Source: Corynebacterium pilosum DSM 20521 = CIP 103422 (GTDB taxonomy: Bacteria; Actinomycetota; Actinomycetes; Mycobacteriales; Mycobacteriaceae). Taken from it: DNA of 64,000 nucleotides. The notes under the pieces are model-generated. The model was not told where the DNA came from. It did no database searches and saw nothing but the letters and a program-made list of their open reading frames with translations. The stretch is taken from the NCBI RefSeq assembly GCF_000373805.1, contig NZ_KB892467.1:113210-177209 (forward strand), given 5' to 3'. Positions 8,123 to 16,317 of the stretch are shown in pieces (the first letter of the stretch is position 1; the number at the start of each line of letters is the position of its first letter). The position numbers and the translations under genes were made by a program.

Positions 8123-9529
8123 ATGAGTAACTCACATGCATCACACCCCGACCGCCTCCTTCCGGCCGATCCGGGCACGCGTGATATCGCACGCCGCCTC
8201 TTGGCCCACGTAGAGGACCTTCCTATCATTTCCCCGCACGGACACCTGGATCCACAGATGTTCGTCGACGACGAGCCGTTTACTAACCCCACCAAACTGC
8301 TCATCTCACCTGACCACTACCTCACCCGCGTGCTGCACTCCGCAGGCTACGAGCTCTCCGAGCTCGGCGTCGGCGGGCATGAGTGCGATCCACGCGAGGC
8401 CTGGCGCATCTTCTGCTCCAACTGGCCGCTGTACACCGGTACCGCCACCGGCTACTGGGTAGAGCAGGAATTTGAGCACGTTTTCGGAATCAACCCGGAC
8501 CGCATCTCCGGCGAAAATGCTGATGAGCTTTATGACGAGCTCGATGAGATCCTGAAGCGCCCGGACTTCCGCCCACGCGCCCTGGCAGACTTCTTCAACC
8601 TCGAAGTCCTAGCTACTACCGACGACCCATTGGATGACCTGGCAGCACACAAGGCACTTGCCGACGATGCTTCCTTCACCCCACGCGTCCTGCCAACCTT
8701 CCGCCCAGACGCCTACACGAAGTTCTACAACGCCAACTTCGCAGACAACGTCGAAAAGCTGATTGATCTGCACGGCAATGGCAAGACCGGCTACGAGGGC
8801 TACCTCGAGGCGCTGCGCGATCGTCGTCAGTTCTTCAAGGACGCCGGCGGCACCTCCACGGACCATGGCACCCACAATGCGGAGACCACTCCACTGGATG
8901 CCGATGAGGCGCAGCGCCTGTTTGACAAGGGACGCGACGGTTCTTGGACCCGCGAGGAAGCTCAGGCTTTCGAGGCGAACATGACCTTCCGCATGGCGGA
9001 GATGGCCCAAGACGACGGCCTGGTCATGACCTTGCACCCAGGCTCCTACCGCAACCACTCCACCTCTTCCTTCGAGAAGTACGGTGCGGACGTCGGCCAC
9101 GACATCCCATTCCAGATGGAGTTCACCAACGCCCTGCAACCGCTGCTGAGCACCTTCGGCGAGAACAAGGACTTCAACTTCGTCATCTTCACGATGGACG
9201 AGACCACCTTCTCCCGCGAGATCGCTCCACTGGCTGGCTACTACCCGTCCGTCTACGCGGGCGCGCCATGGTGGTTCATTGACGAGATCGATGCGATGAA
9301 CCGCTTCCGCCAGTACACCACCGGCACCACCGGTTTCAGCCGCTACTCCGGCTTCATCGATGACACTCGCGCCTACTGCTCCATCCCGGCGCGCCACAAC
9401 ACCTCGCGTCGTGTGGAGGCAAACTACCTGGCCCGTCTGGTTGCGGAGCACCGCATCACGGAGGACCGCGCTGCCGAAATCATCGTTGACCTGATCGACG
9501 CTTCCCCAAGGAGGGTGTTCAAGCTATGA
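8123..9529 (+). CDS. uxaC: Glucuronate/galacturonate isomerase
   Basis: Catalyses the first step of hexuronate breakdown: D-glucuronate to D-fructuronate (or D-galacturonate to D-tagaturonate). The 468-residue product starting MSNSHASHP is collinear with UxaC of other bacteria, including the N-terminal metal-binding ISPHGHLDP and the TLHPGSYRNH segment in the middle. An in-frame ATG at 8087 exists, but the start at 8123 gives the family's usual length and leaves the upstream palindromes non-coding. No strong ribosome-binding site precedes either start. The last four bases overlap the start of the next gene (ATGA at 9526), so the two are translationally coupled. Confidence 0.93.
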   Translation: MSNSHASHPDRLLPADPGTRDIARRLLAHVEDLPIISPHGHLDPQMFVDDEPFTNPTKLLISPDHYLTRVLHSAGYELSELGVGGHECDPREAWRIFCSNWPLYTGTATGYWVEQEFEHVFGINPDRISGENADELYDELDEILKRPDFRPRALADFFNLEVLATTDDPLDDLAAHKALADDASFTPRVLPTFRPDAYTKFYNANFADNVEKLIDLHGNGKTGYEGYLEALRDRRQFFKDAGGTSTDHGTHNAETTPLDADEAQRLFDKGRDGSWTREEAQAFEANMTFRMAEMAQDDGLVMTLHPGSYRNHSTSSFEKYGADVGHDIPFQMEFTNALQPLLSTFGENKDFNFVIFTMDETTFSREIAPLAGYYPSVYAGAPWWFIDEIDAMNRFRQYTTGTTGFSRYSGFIDDTRAYCSIPARHNTSRRVEANYLARLVAEHRITEDRAAEIIVDLIDASPRRVFKL

Positions 9530-10884
9530 CCCAGAAACTCAACCGCACAAACTATGATGCACCTGCCGCACCAGTCCGTCTGGTTCACCTAGGCCTCGGT
9601 GCTTTCCACCGCGCCCACCAGGTCTGGTATACGCAGAAGGCTGATCCGAGCTGGGGCTACTGCTCCTTTACCGGGCGCTCCGCACGTATGTCGGACACGC
9701 TTGCGCCGCAGGATGGCCTGTTTACCCTGGTCACCCGCTCCGGCGAGGGCGATTCCCCTGAGGTGATTTCTTCGTTGGTGGAGGCGCAGCCCGCCTTCAA
9801 CCTGGCACGCCTGAAGGAATTGCTTGCCGACGAGAACGTGGCTGTGGTGACCTTGACCATTACCGAAGCCGGATACCACCTGGCAGAAGATGGCAGCCTA
9901 GATACCACTGACACCGATGTCGTCCACGACGTCGAAGCGCTGCGGGCGGGTAACCCGGAGGAGCTGAAGACGGCAACGGGCCGCATCGTCGAAGGCCTGA
10001 AGGCGCGTAAGGAAGCCGGCAACGGCGGCATGGCGATCATGAGCTGTGACAACGTTGCCGACAACGGTCCGCTGACCAAGGCTGCTGTGATTGGCATGGC
10101 CAAGGCTGCGGACGAGGAGTTGGCGGACTGGATTGAGCAGAACGTCACCTTCCCGTCCACTTCGATCGACCGCATCACCCCTGCTACCACCGACGAGCTC
10201 ATCGCCGACGTGGCGGAGGCGACTGGTTACGAGGACGCCTCCCCGGTTGTCACCGAGCCTTTCGCTTCGTGGGTCATCGAGGGCGAGTTCCCTGCAGGCC
10301 GTCCCGAGTGGGAGAAGGCCGGCGTGCTCTTCGTCGATGACATCGAGCAGTTTGAGCGCCGCAAGCTGTGGCTACTCAACGGTTCGCACTCCTTGATGGC
10401 GTACTACGCCCAGCTCAAGGGGCACGAGACCGTGGCGGACGCGATTAACGACGAGGACGTGCGCGCCAAGGTCGAAGCACTGTGGGACGAGGCAGCCAAC
10501 CACCTGACTGCCGAGGGCCTGGACATTCCTGGCTACCGCGAGGATTTGATCGAGCGTTTCGAAAACCCACGCATTCGCCACAACCTGGCCCAGATCGCGA
10601 TTGATGGTGGCACGAAGCAACGTATGCGTGCTGTGCCCATCATGAAGTCCGAGCTGGAGGCTGGCCGTGACGGTTCCGCCGCTGCTTTGTCTATCGCGGC
10701 GTGGATCGAGTATGTCCTGCGTGCCGACGAGATCCAGGACGCGCGTGCCGACGAATTGGACGCCGCGCGGAAGGCTGAGGACCCAGTCAAGGCCCTGGTC
10801 GCTGCGTTGGATGAGGAGCTCGCCTCGAATGAGGACGCTCTTGAGCGCATCCGCGGGCTACACGACGAGGTCAAGGACCTCTAA
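9526..10884 (+). CDS. uxuB: Mannitol-dehydrogenase-family oxidoreductase, probable fructuronate reductase
   Basis: NAD(H)-dependent polyol/aldonate dehydrogenase. The 452-residue protein has the family's N-terminal Rossmann opening VHLGLGAFHRAHQ and the catalytic signature KLWLLNGSHS (the Lys, Asn and His of the K-x4-N-x2-H pattern). Because it is coupled to uxaC by a four-base overlap, D-fructuronate to D-mannonate is the most likely reaction. D-arabinitol, mannitol or tagaturonate reduction are alternatives that sequence alone does not exclude. The next steps of the pathway, mannonate dehydratase and KDG kinase, are not encoded in this window. Confidence 0.85.
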   Translation: MTQKLNRTNYDAPAAPVRLVHLGLGAFHRAHQVWYTQKADPSWGYCSFTGRSARMSDTLAPQDGLFTLVTRSGEGDSPEVISSLVEAQPAFNLARLKELLADENVAVVTLTITEAGYHLAEDGSLDTTDTDVVHDVEALRAGNPEELKTATGRIVEGLKARKEAGNGGMAIMSCDNVADNGPLTKAAVIGMAKAADEELADWIEQNVTFPSTSIDRITPATTDELIADVAEATGYEDASPVVTEPFASWVIEGEFPAGRPEWEKAGVLFVDDIEQFERRKLWLLNGSHSLMAYYAQLKGHETVADAINDEDVRAKVEALWDEAANHLTAEGLDIPGYREDLIERFENPRIRHNLAQIAIDGGTKQRMRAVPIMKSELEAGRDGSAAALSIAAWIEYVLRADEIQDARADELDAARKAEDPVKALVAALDEELASNEDALERIRGLHDEVKDL

Positions 10885-10896
10885 AACCTGCAGTGA

Positions 10897-10919
10897 GCTG
10901 GCACTGTTTTGGTGCCAGC
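10897..10919 (+). other. Intercistronic hairpin between uxuB and the transporter
   Basis: GCTGGCAC (10897-10904) pairs perfectly with GTGCCAGC (10912-10919) around TGTTTTG. There is no T-run, so it may act in mRNA processing or differential expression rather than as a full terminator. A good AGGAG ribosome-binding site precedes the transporter ATG about 35 bases further on. Confidence 0.5.
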
Positions 10920-10971
10920 CACACAATAATTCTCATATCTATTAATTTTTGGTCATGATAGGAGTTCACCT

Positions 10972-13140
10972 ATGACCACCCAAACAAAGGCGCAATCAGC
11001 GCCTCCGTCTACGGCAAAATTGCCGAACCATAGAGTTCTTACCTATACCTTTGGTGACGTTGCTAACAACCTCACCTTCATGATGACCTCGATGTTCCTC
11101 ATGGTGTACATGACGGACATCGCGGGGCTGTCCGCTGGCGTTGCCGGCATGATTTACGGTGTCACCAAGATTTGGGCCGGTGTTTCGGACCTGATCGCCG
11201 GTCAAACTGTTGACCGTGCTGACACCCGTTGGGGGCGCCTGCGCCCATGGATCCTGTGGGTCTCGCCCATCCTGGTCGTCATCTTCGTCCTGCTGTTCTC
11301 CACGCCTGCGGGCCTGCCAATGGCGGGTACCATCGCGTGGATCTTCCTGCTCGACGCCGCCTACCAGCTGTGCTATTCCTTCGTGAATATTCCGTACGGC
11401 TCCCTGTCTGCGGCAATGACGCAGGACCCGGTGGACCGTTCGAAGCTCTCGGGTGCGCGTTCGATCGCGTCCTCGCTGACCACAGTGGCCCTGTCGGCTG
11501 TTGTGGCACCACAGTTCGAGGACACCACGGCCGACAATATTCGCCTGAAGTTCACGCTGACCTGTGTTGCTCTGGCGATTATTGCGCTGATTCTTTACCT
11601 GATCTGTTTCGCTAACGCCCGCGAGGTTGTTCCCCGCGGCCAGGGCGAGATCTCGCTGAAGAATACCTTCCGCATGCTGAAGGAAAACAAGCCGCTGATC
11701 ATTCTCTGCCTCGGCGCATTCTTCCTGCTGACCAGTATTTTCATCATCAACGCGATCGGTATGTACTGGGCGCGTGACGTGCTGGGTAATGCATCCTGGT
11801 ACGTGTTCCTGACCTTGGCGCAGACCGTCGGCACGATCTTGGCAGCGTCCTTCGTTCCTACCGTGACGAAGCGCTTCGGTAAGCGCTATAGCTACATGGG
11901 CTTCGGCTTCGTGATTGCGCTCGGCTTCGTGCTTCTCTACTTCGTCCCTCCAGGTTCGCTGACCGTTGCGATTGTCGCTTGGTTCCTCTACGGCGTGGGC
12001 TCTGGCGGTACGAACGCCATGATGTTCTCCATGCAGGCAGACACCGTGGACTACGGCGAGTGGAAGACTGGCATTCGTTCCGAGGGTGGTTCCTACTCCA
12101 TCCTGTCGTTCGTCCGTAAGGTCGGCCAGGGTGTCGGTGGCTGGTTGGGCGGTGCCCTGATTGGCTACTTCGGCTACGTTTCCGGCGCTGGTACGCAGTC
12201 GGCGGAGGCTCTCGACGGTATCCGCATCACCATCGGTTTTGTCACTGCTGGTTTCGCGTTGGCTGCTGTGCTGGTCATGTTCTTCTACCCACTGACCTCC
12301 GCTAACCACGAGGCGCTGGTGGCTGACCTCAACGAGCGCCGTACCCAGTCCGCGATTGGTAAGGCCAAGGGTGTCGATGCTGAGCAGACCATCAACAAGG
12401 ACTATGCCGGTGACGGCCGCTCCACGTTGATGCGCCACCAGGATGCAAACCATCCTCCGATTGTCACCTTGTTCGGTCTCCGCGGCTCGGGCGCAACCGA
12501 TATCGGCCCGATCTTGGCGAAGGAGCTCGGAGTCGAGTACATCGACCAAGCCTTCAGCTCCACGGAGCTGGCACAGGTTGATGAGAAGGACCTCATTTCG
12601 GACAGCGCATTCGACCGCTGGATGCGTGCCGTTTCCACCGCTGGTCTGGACGACGGTTCGCTGGTCACAGCAACCGAGCAGTCCGCGAACCGCAATATGG
12701 CTAACACCAACACGGAAAACGTGTTGCGCTCCGTCGAAAACGGTGGCGTGCTACTGGGACGCAATGGTGCCCTCGTGCTGGGCGATGTTGTTGGCGCCTT
12801 CCACGTCCGTCTGGTTGCACCGCTTGAGAAGCGTATCGAGCGAGTCCAAGCGCAGACCGGCCTGTCCTATGACGCAGCTCGTGAGCAGTGTCTGACCGAG
12901 GACCGGATCCGTGCAGAGATGGCGGACCGCCTGTACTCGTGGGATCCGAACCATGACTCGGACTACGACATGGTGATCAACACCGCGTCTGTGACCTATG
13001 AGCAGGTCGCGGAGTTCATCGCATACTCCTTCCGCTCGAAGTACCCTGAGTCGAAGCCAAATGAGGCATCGCTCGAGGCTGCTCCGGACGAGGCGGATCT
13101 ACCGGATAAGGACAATCCGATGGAGCCAGACAAGCTGTAA
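10972..13140 (+). CDS. GPH-type MFS sugar/uronate symporter fused to a cytidylate-kinase-like domain
   Basis: Residues about 15-455 form a twelve-helix glycoside-pentoside-hexuronide:cation symporter. Visible landmarks are VLTYTFGDVANNLTF at the start, DTRWGRLRPWILW after helix 2 and the cytoplasmic ADTVDYGEWKTGIRSEG. A linker leads to a soluble domain from about residue 488 to 690 that matches the cytidylate-kinase-2 family: glycine loop FGLRGSGATDIG near residue 500, VLLGRNGALVL, FHVRLVAPLEKRIERV and YDMVINTASVTYE. An acidic Pro/Glu/Asp tail ends the 722-residue chain. The symporter presumably imports a hexuronate, given its place behind uxaC-uxuB. The role of the kinase-like domain is unknown; it could act on a nucleotide or on the incoming sugar, or be regulatory. 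The AGGAG at -7 supports the start. Confidence 0.9.
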   Translation: MTTQTKAQSAPPSTAKLPNHRVLTYTFGDVANNLTFMMTSMFLMVYMTDIAGLSAGVAGMIYGVTKIWAGVSDLIAGQTVDRADTRWGRLRPWILWVSPILVVIFVLLFSTPAGLPMAGTIAWIFLLDAAYQLCYSFVNIPYGSLSAAMTQDPVDRSKLSGARSIASSLTTVALSAVVAPQFEDTTADNIRLKFTLTCVALAIIALILYLICFANAREVVPRGQGEISLKNTFRMLKENKPLIILCLGAFFLLTSIFIINAIGMYWARDVLGNASWYVFLTLAQTVGTILAASFVPTVTKRFGKRYSYMGFGFVIALGFVLLYFVPPGSLTVAIVAWFLYGVGSGGTNAMMFSMQADTVDYGEWKTGIRSEGGSYSILSFVRKVGQGVGGWLGGALIGYFGYVSGAGTQSAEALDGIRITIGFVTAGFALAAVLVMFFYPLTSANHEALVADLNERRTQSAIGKAKGVDAEQTINKDYAGDGRSTLMRHQDANHPPIVTLFGLRGSGATDIGPILAKELGVEYIDQAFSSTELAQVDEKDLISDSAFDRWMRAVSTAGLDDGSLVTATEQSANRNMANTNTENVLRSVENGGVLLGRNGALVLGDVVGAFHVRLVAPLEKRIERVQAQTGLSYDAAREQCLTEDRIRAEMADRLYSWDPNHDSDYDMVINTASVTYEQVAEFIAYSFRSKYPESKPNEASLEAAPDEADLPDKDNPMEPDKL

Positions 13141-13152
13141 TTCGTCCCCTCT

Positions 13153-13186
13153 AAAACGGGCCCGCACCACCGTGCGGGCCCGTTTT
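13153..13186 (+). terminator. Terminator of the uronate operon
   Basis: Fifteen-base-pair perfect stem AAAACGGGCCCGCAC (13153-13167) with 13172-13186 and loop CACC, ending in TTTT. It begins 12 bases after the transporter stop codon and separates the operon from gntK. Confidence 0.9.
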
Positions 13187-13196
13187 CGCATCGCTA

Positions 13197-13222
13197 GACC
13201 AATACGGGATCATATGACCAAT
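13197..13222. promoter_or_regulatory. Candidate GntR1/GntR2 operator upstream of gntK
   Basis: GATCATATGACCAAT at 13208-13222 agrees with 11 of 15 positions of the C. glutamicum GntR1/GntR2 consensus TATGATAGTACCAAT, which controls gluconate genes including gntK. A second GACCAAT lies at 13197-13203, making a direct repeat with 19-base periodicity. A TATAAC -10-like hexamer follows around 13259. A GntR1-like gene is present at 44128 in this window. The match is judged by eye. Confidence 0.5.
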
Positions 13223-13315
13223 CGCTACGGGCGGTCAGGTACGGTGGAGTTATTACGGTATAACTCAGATTCATTTATTCGATCACACTCGTGCATAGAG
13301 AGGACAATGATAGCC

Positions 13316-13831
13316 ATGGGAAAGCACATCGTCGTGATGGGTGTCTCCGGCTCCGGCAAGTCGACCATCGGCGAAATGTTGGGCGAAGCAATGGGCTTGC
13401 CCTACAAGGATGGCGATGACCTGCACCCGCAGCTCAACATCGACAAGATGGCGGAAGGCATCCCACTCACCGACGACGACCGCTGGCCCTGGCTCCAGCA
13501 GATCGGCGAATGGCTCGTCGCCCACCCAGACGGCGGCCTGATCGGCTGCAGTTCGCTGAAGCGCTCCTACCGTGACACGATCCGCGAGTTCGCCCCAGAC
13601 GCCATCTTTGTCCACGTCCACGGGGACCGCGACGTCCTGTACTCGCGCATGTCCGAGCGCCCTGGCCACTTCATGCCGGCCTCAATGCTGGATTCGCAGC
13701 TGGCTACGCTTGAGCCGCTTGCCGACGATGAGCCCGGCAAAGTCTTTGATATCGAACACAGCCCCGCGGAGATCGTCGCGCAGGCGACTGTGTGGCTCGA
13801 CGATGAGATCAAAGACGACACTGAAGACTAG
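13316..13831 (+). CDS. gntK: Gluconokinase
   Basis: Phosphorylates D-gluconate to 6-phosphogluconate, feeding the pentose phosphate pathway. The 171-residue protein has the P-loop GVSGSGKST near residue 10, then LPYKDGDDLHP, IPLTDDDRWPWL, CSSLKRSYRD and GHFMPASMLDSQ, all hallmarks of the short thermoresistant GntK family. Two in-frame starts exist, at 13307 and 13316. The second leaves 11 bases after GAGAGGA and yields the usual N-terminus, so I chose it. It stands alone behind the uronate operon terminator with its own promoter region and candidate GntR operator. No gluconate permease is encoded next to it. Confidence 0.94.
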   Translation: MGKHIVVMGVSGSGKSTIGEMLGEAMGLPYKDGDDLHPQLNIDKMAEGIPLTDDDRWPWLQQIGEWLVAHPDGGLIGCSSLKRSYRDTIREFAPDAIFVHVHGDRDVLYSRMSERPGHFMPASMLDSQLATLEPLADDEPGKVFDIEHSPAEIVAQATVWLDDEIKDDTED

Positions 13832-13865
13832 AACCTGCACGGTTGGTCTTCGCTAGAATCGGGGC

Positions 13866-14444
13866 ATGAGCACTCGCGCACTGATTCTTGTCGATGTCCA
13901 AAACGATTTCTGCACCGGCTCACTCGCTACGGCGCGCGGGCCGGAGGTCGCCAATGAGATCGCCGGTTATCTGCAGTCCGATACCCTGCCCGATTATGAG
14001 GCGGTCGTTGCCACACAGGACTGGCATATCGACCCGGGCGCCCATTTTTCTGAGGATCCTGATTTCGTCGACTCGTGGCCGGTCCACTGTGTCGCCGAGT
14101 CTTCGGGCGCTGAGCTCCACCCCGCCTTGAGCTCCGCCTCGATTGACGCATTTTTCCGCAAAGGTGCCTATGAGGCCGCCTACTCCGGTTTCGAGGGCAC
14201 GCTTGCGCGTGACGACAATGACAAAGAGGCACCGAGCCTGAGCGCGTGGCTGCGTGATCGGGGCATTGACACCCTCGACATTTGTGGCATTGCCACGGAC
14301 CATTGCGTACGCGCGACCGCACTGGACGCGCTCAAAGAGGGCTTCCAGGTGCGGATTTTGAGTGGCATGTGCGCCGCCGTGGACGACCAGCGTGGCGACG
14401 CAGCCCTCGTCGAGCTCAACACCGCTGGCGCTGAGCTGGTCTAA
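13866..14444 (+). CDS. pncA: Nicotinamidase/pyrazinamidase-type isochorismatase-family hydrolase
   Basis: Cytoplasmic amidase that converts nicotinamide to nicotinate in NAD salvage. The 192-residue protein carries the catalytic triad of the family: Asp in LVDVQNDFC, Lys in FFRKGAY, and the nucleophile Cys in ATDHCVRAT. The metal ligands are in TQDWHIDPGAHF. Length is close to the mycobacterial enzyme. With pncB (35236) and nadE (53041) it provides three of the salvage steps inside this window. It starts 35 bases after gntK on the same strand, and its stop codon directly abuts the stop of the convergent DUF3618 gene. Confidence 0.93.
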   Translation: MSTRALILVDVQNDFCTGSLATARGPEVANEIAGYLQSDTLPDYEAVVATQDWHIDPGAHFSEDPDFVDSWPVHCVAESSGAELHPALSSASIDAFFRKGAYEAAYSGFEGTLARDDNDKEAPSLSAWLRDRGIDTLDICGIATDHCVRATALDALKEGFQVRILSGMCAAVDDQRGDAALVELNTAGAELV

Positions 14445-14720
14445 CTACTTGCCGGCAAGGATGCGCTGCAGTTCCTTGAGCTCATTCTTCTTCTTGCGGT
14501 TATTTGCCACAGCCAGGCCGATCAGGCCGACAACAGCAACACCGACGCCAATCAGTACCTTCTGCACGGTAGGGTCGTTGAGCTTGTCCGTGGCTTGTGC
14601 CTTGGCATCGTCGACAATGTTCTGTGGCTTCGTGCGGTTCGCCAGCTCATCAAGGGTGCTTGCCAGCTTCTCGCGGGTGTGCTGAATGTCGCGTTCAATG
14701 TCGTTGATGTCTCGTGCCAT
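14445..14720 (-). CDS. DUF3618-domain membrane-anchored protein
   Basis: Small protein of 91 residues, unknown function. The N-terminal half is a charged amphipathic helix with the typical DUF3618 pattern (IERDIQHTREKLASTLDEL). Residues about 52-70 form one hydrophobic segment (VLIGVGVAVVGLIGLAV), followed by a basic C-terminal tail, so the topology is a single-pass anchor with a cytoplasmic coiled helix. Related proteins are widespread in actinobacteria and sit next to bcp in corynebacteria. Its stop codon is adjacent to that of convergent pncA, and a short divergent region separates it from bcp. Confidence 0.85.
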   Translation of the reverse strand: MARDINDIERDIQHTREKLASTLDELANRTKPQNIVDDAKAQATDKLNDPTVQKVLIGVGVAVVGLIGLAVANNRKKKNELKELQRILAGK

Positions 14721-14811
14721 CGTTGTTAACTCCCGTACGTGTCAAAGATTATTGATGTTTCCTTCCACAGTAGTGTAGTCGCCTATTTTGTGTCGCGGTA
14801 AGGTAATGGCC

Positions 14812-15288
14812 ATGACCGATTCTTCACGTCTTTCCGTCGGCGATACCGCACCCGCCTTCACGTTGCTTAACGACGAAGGCCAGTCCGTGTCCCTCTCCGA
14901 TTTTTCCGGCCAGCGCGTGCTGGTGTACTTCTACCCGCGCGCGAACACCCCGGGCTGCACCACTGAGGCTTGCGATTTCCGCGATAACCTGGCCCGCTTC
15001 AACGATTCCGATGTTACCGTGATCGGAATTAGCCCCGATTCCCCAGAGAAGCTGGCGAAGTTCCGCGCCGACCACGACCTGACTTTTACTCTCCTTTCTG
15101 ATCCGGAGAAGGAGGTCATGACTGCCTGGGGCGCGTTCGGCGAGAAGCAGAATTACGGCAAGATCGTCCAGGGCGTGATCCGCTCCACCTTCCTAGTGGA
15201 CGCTGAAGGGGTCATTGAGTCTGCACAGTACAACGTGAAGGCCACTGGCCACGTCGGCCGCCTGCTGCGGGACCTGCCACTTTCATAA
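14812..15288 (+). CDS. bcp: Thioredoxin-dependent thiol peroxidase (Bcp/PrxQ peroxiredoxin)
   Basis: Reduces hydrogen peroxide and organic hydroperoxides in the cytoplasm using thioredoxin. The 158-residue protein has the peroxiredoxin-Q active site FYPRANTPGCTTEACDF, with the peroxidatic Cys in TPGC and the resolving Cys five residues later. Two ATGs are in frame (14806 and 14812). TAAGG lies 8 bases before the second and only 2 before the first, so 14812 is preferred. Its TAA shares one base with the ATG of the following TetR-type gene, indicating coupled translation. The same neighbours are found in other corynebacteria. Confidence 0.94.
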   Translation: MTDSSRLSVGDTAPAFTLLNDEGQSVSLSDFSGQRVLVYFYPRANTPGCTTEACDFRDNLARFNDSDVTVIGISPDSPEKLAKFRADHDLTFTLLSDPEKEVMTAWGAFGEKQNYGKIVQGVIRSTFLVDAEGVIESAQYNVKATGHVGRLLRDLPLS

Positions 15289-15929
15289 TGTCTGAGGACC
15301 AAGAGTTACTCGTTCCACGCCGCCGTCCCGCACAGGCTCGGTCGCGTGAACGGTTTGATCGGATCTTGTCGTCGGCACGCGCCGTGCTTGTCGATGTGGG
15401 CTTCGAATCATTTACTTTTGACGAGGTCGCCCGGCGCGCTGAGGTGCCGATCGGCACCTTGTACCAGTTTTTCGCGAACAAGTATGTGCTGATCTGCGAG
15501 CTTGACCGCGTGGATACCGCCGAGACGGTGGCCGAGTTGAAGAAGTTCTCGGAGCAGGTCCCAGCTTTGCAGTGGCCTGATATTCTCGACGAATTCATCG
15601 ACCACCTTGCGCGGATGTGGCACGACGACCCTTCGCGCCGCGCTGTGTGGCATGCGATTCAGTCCACCCCGGCGACCCGCTACACGGCTAGTGTGACCGA
15701 GCGCGAGATGCTGGAGCTGATCGCGGACATCATGAAGCCGCTGGCCAGCCACGCCCCGTACGAGGTGCGCTATAACTTGGCAGGGCTGTTGGCGCACACC
15801 GCGCAGTCTTTGTTGAATTATGCGGTGCGCGACCTTGACCTCGCTGGGGGCGAGGAGGCCTTCCAGGGCGTTGTACCAGAGATTAAGCGGATGCTGGTGG
15901 CCTACCTCTTTGCCGTGGCGCAGGGCTAG
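15288..15929 (+). CDS. fasR: TetR-family regulator, FasR-like (fatty acid synthesis)
   Basis: A 213-residue TetR/AcrR regulator. Residues about 18-65 form the helix-turn-helix domain (FTFDEVARRAEVPIGTLYQFF), and the remainder is an all-helical ligand-binding domain. In C. glutamicum the gene in the same place, between bcp and acpS near fasA, is FasR, which controls fasA, fasB and acetyl-CoA carboxylase genes in response to acyl-CoA. The identical context here is the reason for the name. It overlaps bcp by one base (TAATG) and is convergent with acpS, only seven bases from its stop codon. The acyl ligand is inferred. Confidence 0.85.
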   Translation: MSEDQELLVPRRRPAQARSRERFDRILSSARAVLVDVGFESFTFDEVARRAEVPIGTLYQFFANKYVLICELDRVDTAETVAELKKFSEQVPALQWPDILDEFIDHLARMWHDDPSRRAVWHAIQSTPATRYTASVTEREMLELIADIMKPLASHAPYEVRYNLAGLLAHTAQSLLNYAVRDLDLAGGEEAFQGVVPEIKRMLVAYLFAVAQG

Positions 15930-15936
15930 AACAGAG

Positions 15937-16317
15937 CTAGTCCTGCACGAGGCAGACCGCTACGGCATAGTCCCCGTCGTGGCTAATCGATACTGACTGC
16001 GCCACCGGCGCCACCGCCGCGACGTGGCCTGAAAGCTGGATCGCCACCCGCCCGAAGCGGTCGGCGACCACCTCGATCTCGGCGAAATCCACGTGGTCCG
16101 GCTCAATAAGCGGCGGGCGGCCGTAGATGGACTGGCTCCACGCTTTGATGAAGGCCTCCTTGGCGGCCCACCTGCCGGCCAGGTGTTCGGCTCGGTCGGG
16201 TTTGGTGGCGGCCAGGCGCAACTCGCGGGCGGTGAACACGGCCTCAAACGTTGACCCGGGTACAGCAAGTTGCTCCCGGAACGCTGAGATGTGCACCATG
16301 TCCACGCCCACGTGCAT
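15937..16317 (-). CDS. acpS: Holo-ACP synthase
   Basis: Transfers 4'-phosphopantetheine from CoA to the acyl carrier domain, here almost certainly that of the adjacent FAS-I. The 126-residue protein shows the AcpS landmarks: GVDMVHI with the metal-binding Asp, FTARE, RWAAKEAFIKA with the catalytic Glu and Lys, and the C-terminal SISHDGDYAVAV. The start ATG overlaps the fasA stop codon by one base (TAATG read leftwards), so synthesis of the activating enzyme is coupled to that of its substrate. Confidence 0.95.
   Translation of the reverse strand: MHVGVDMVHISAFREQLAVPGSTFEAVFTARELRLAATKPDRAEHLAGRWAAKEAFIKAWSQSIYGRPPLIEPDHVDFAEIEVVADRFGRVAIQLSGHVAAVAPVAQSVSISHDGDYAVAVCLVQD

Noticed and set aside
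10996..12549. 517-codon open frame antisense to the MFS fusion gene
   Set aside because: Low-complexity Asp/Arg/Gln-rich shadow; the MFS helices and kinase motifs are on the + strand.
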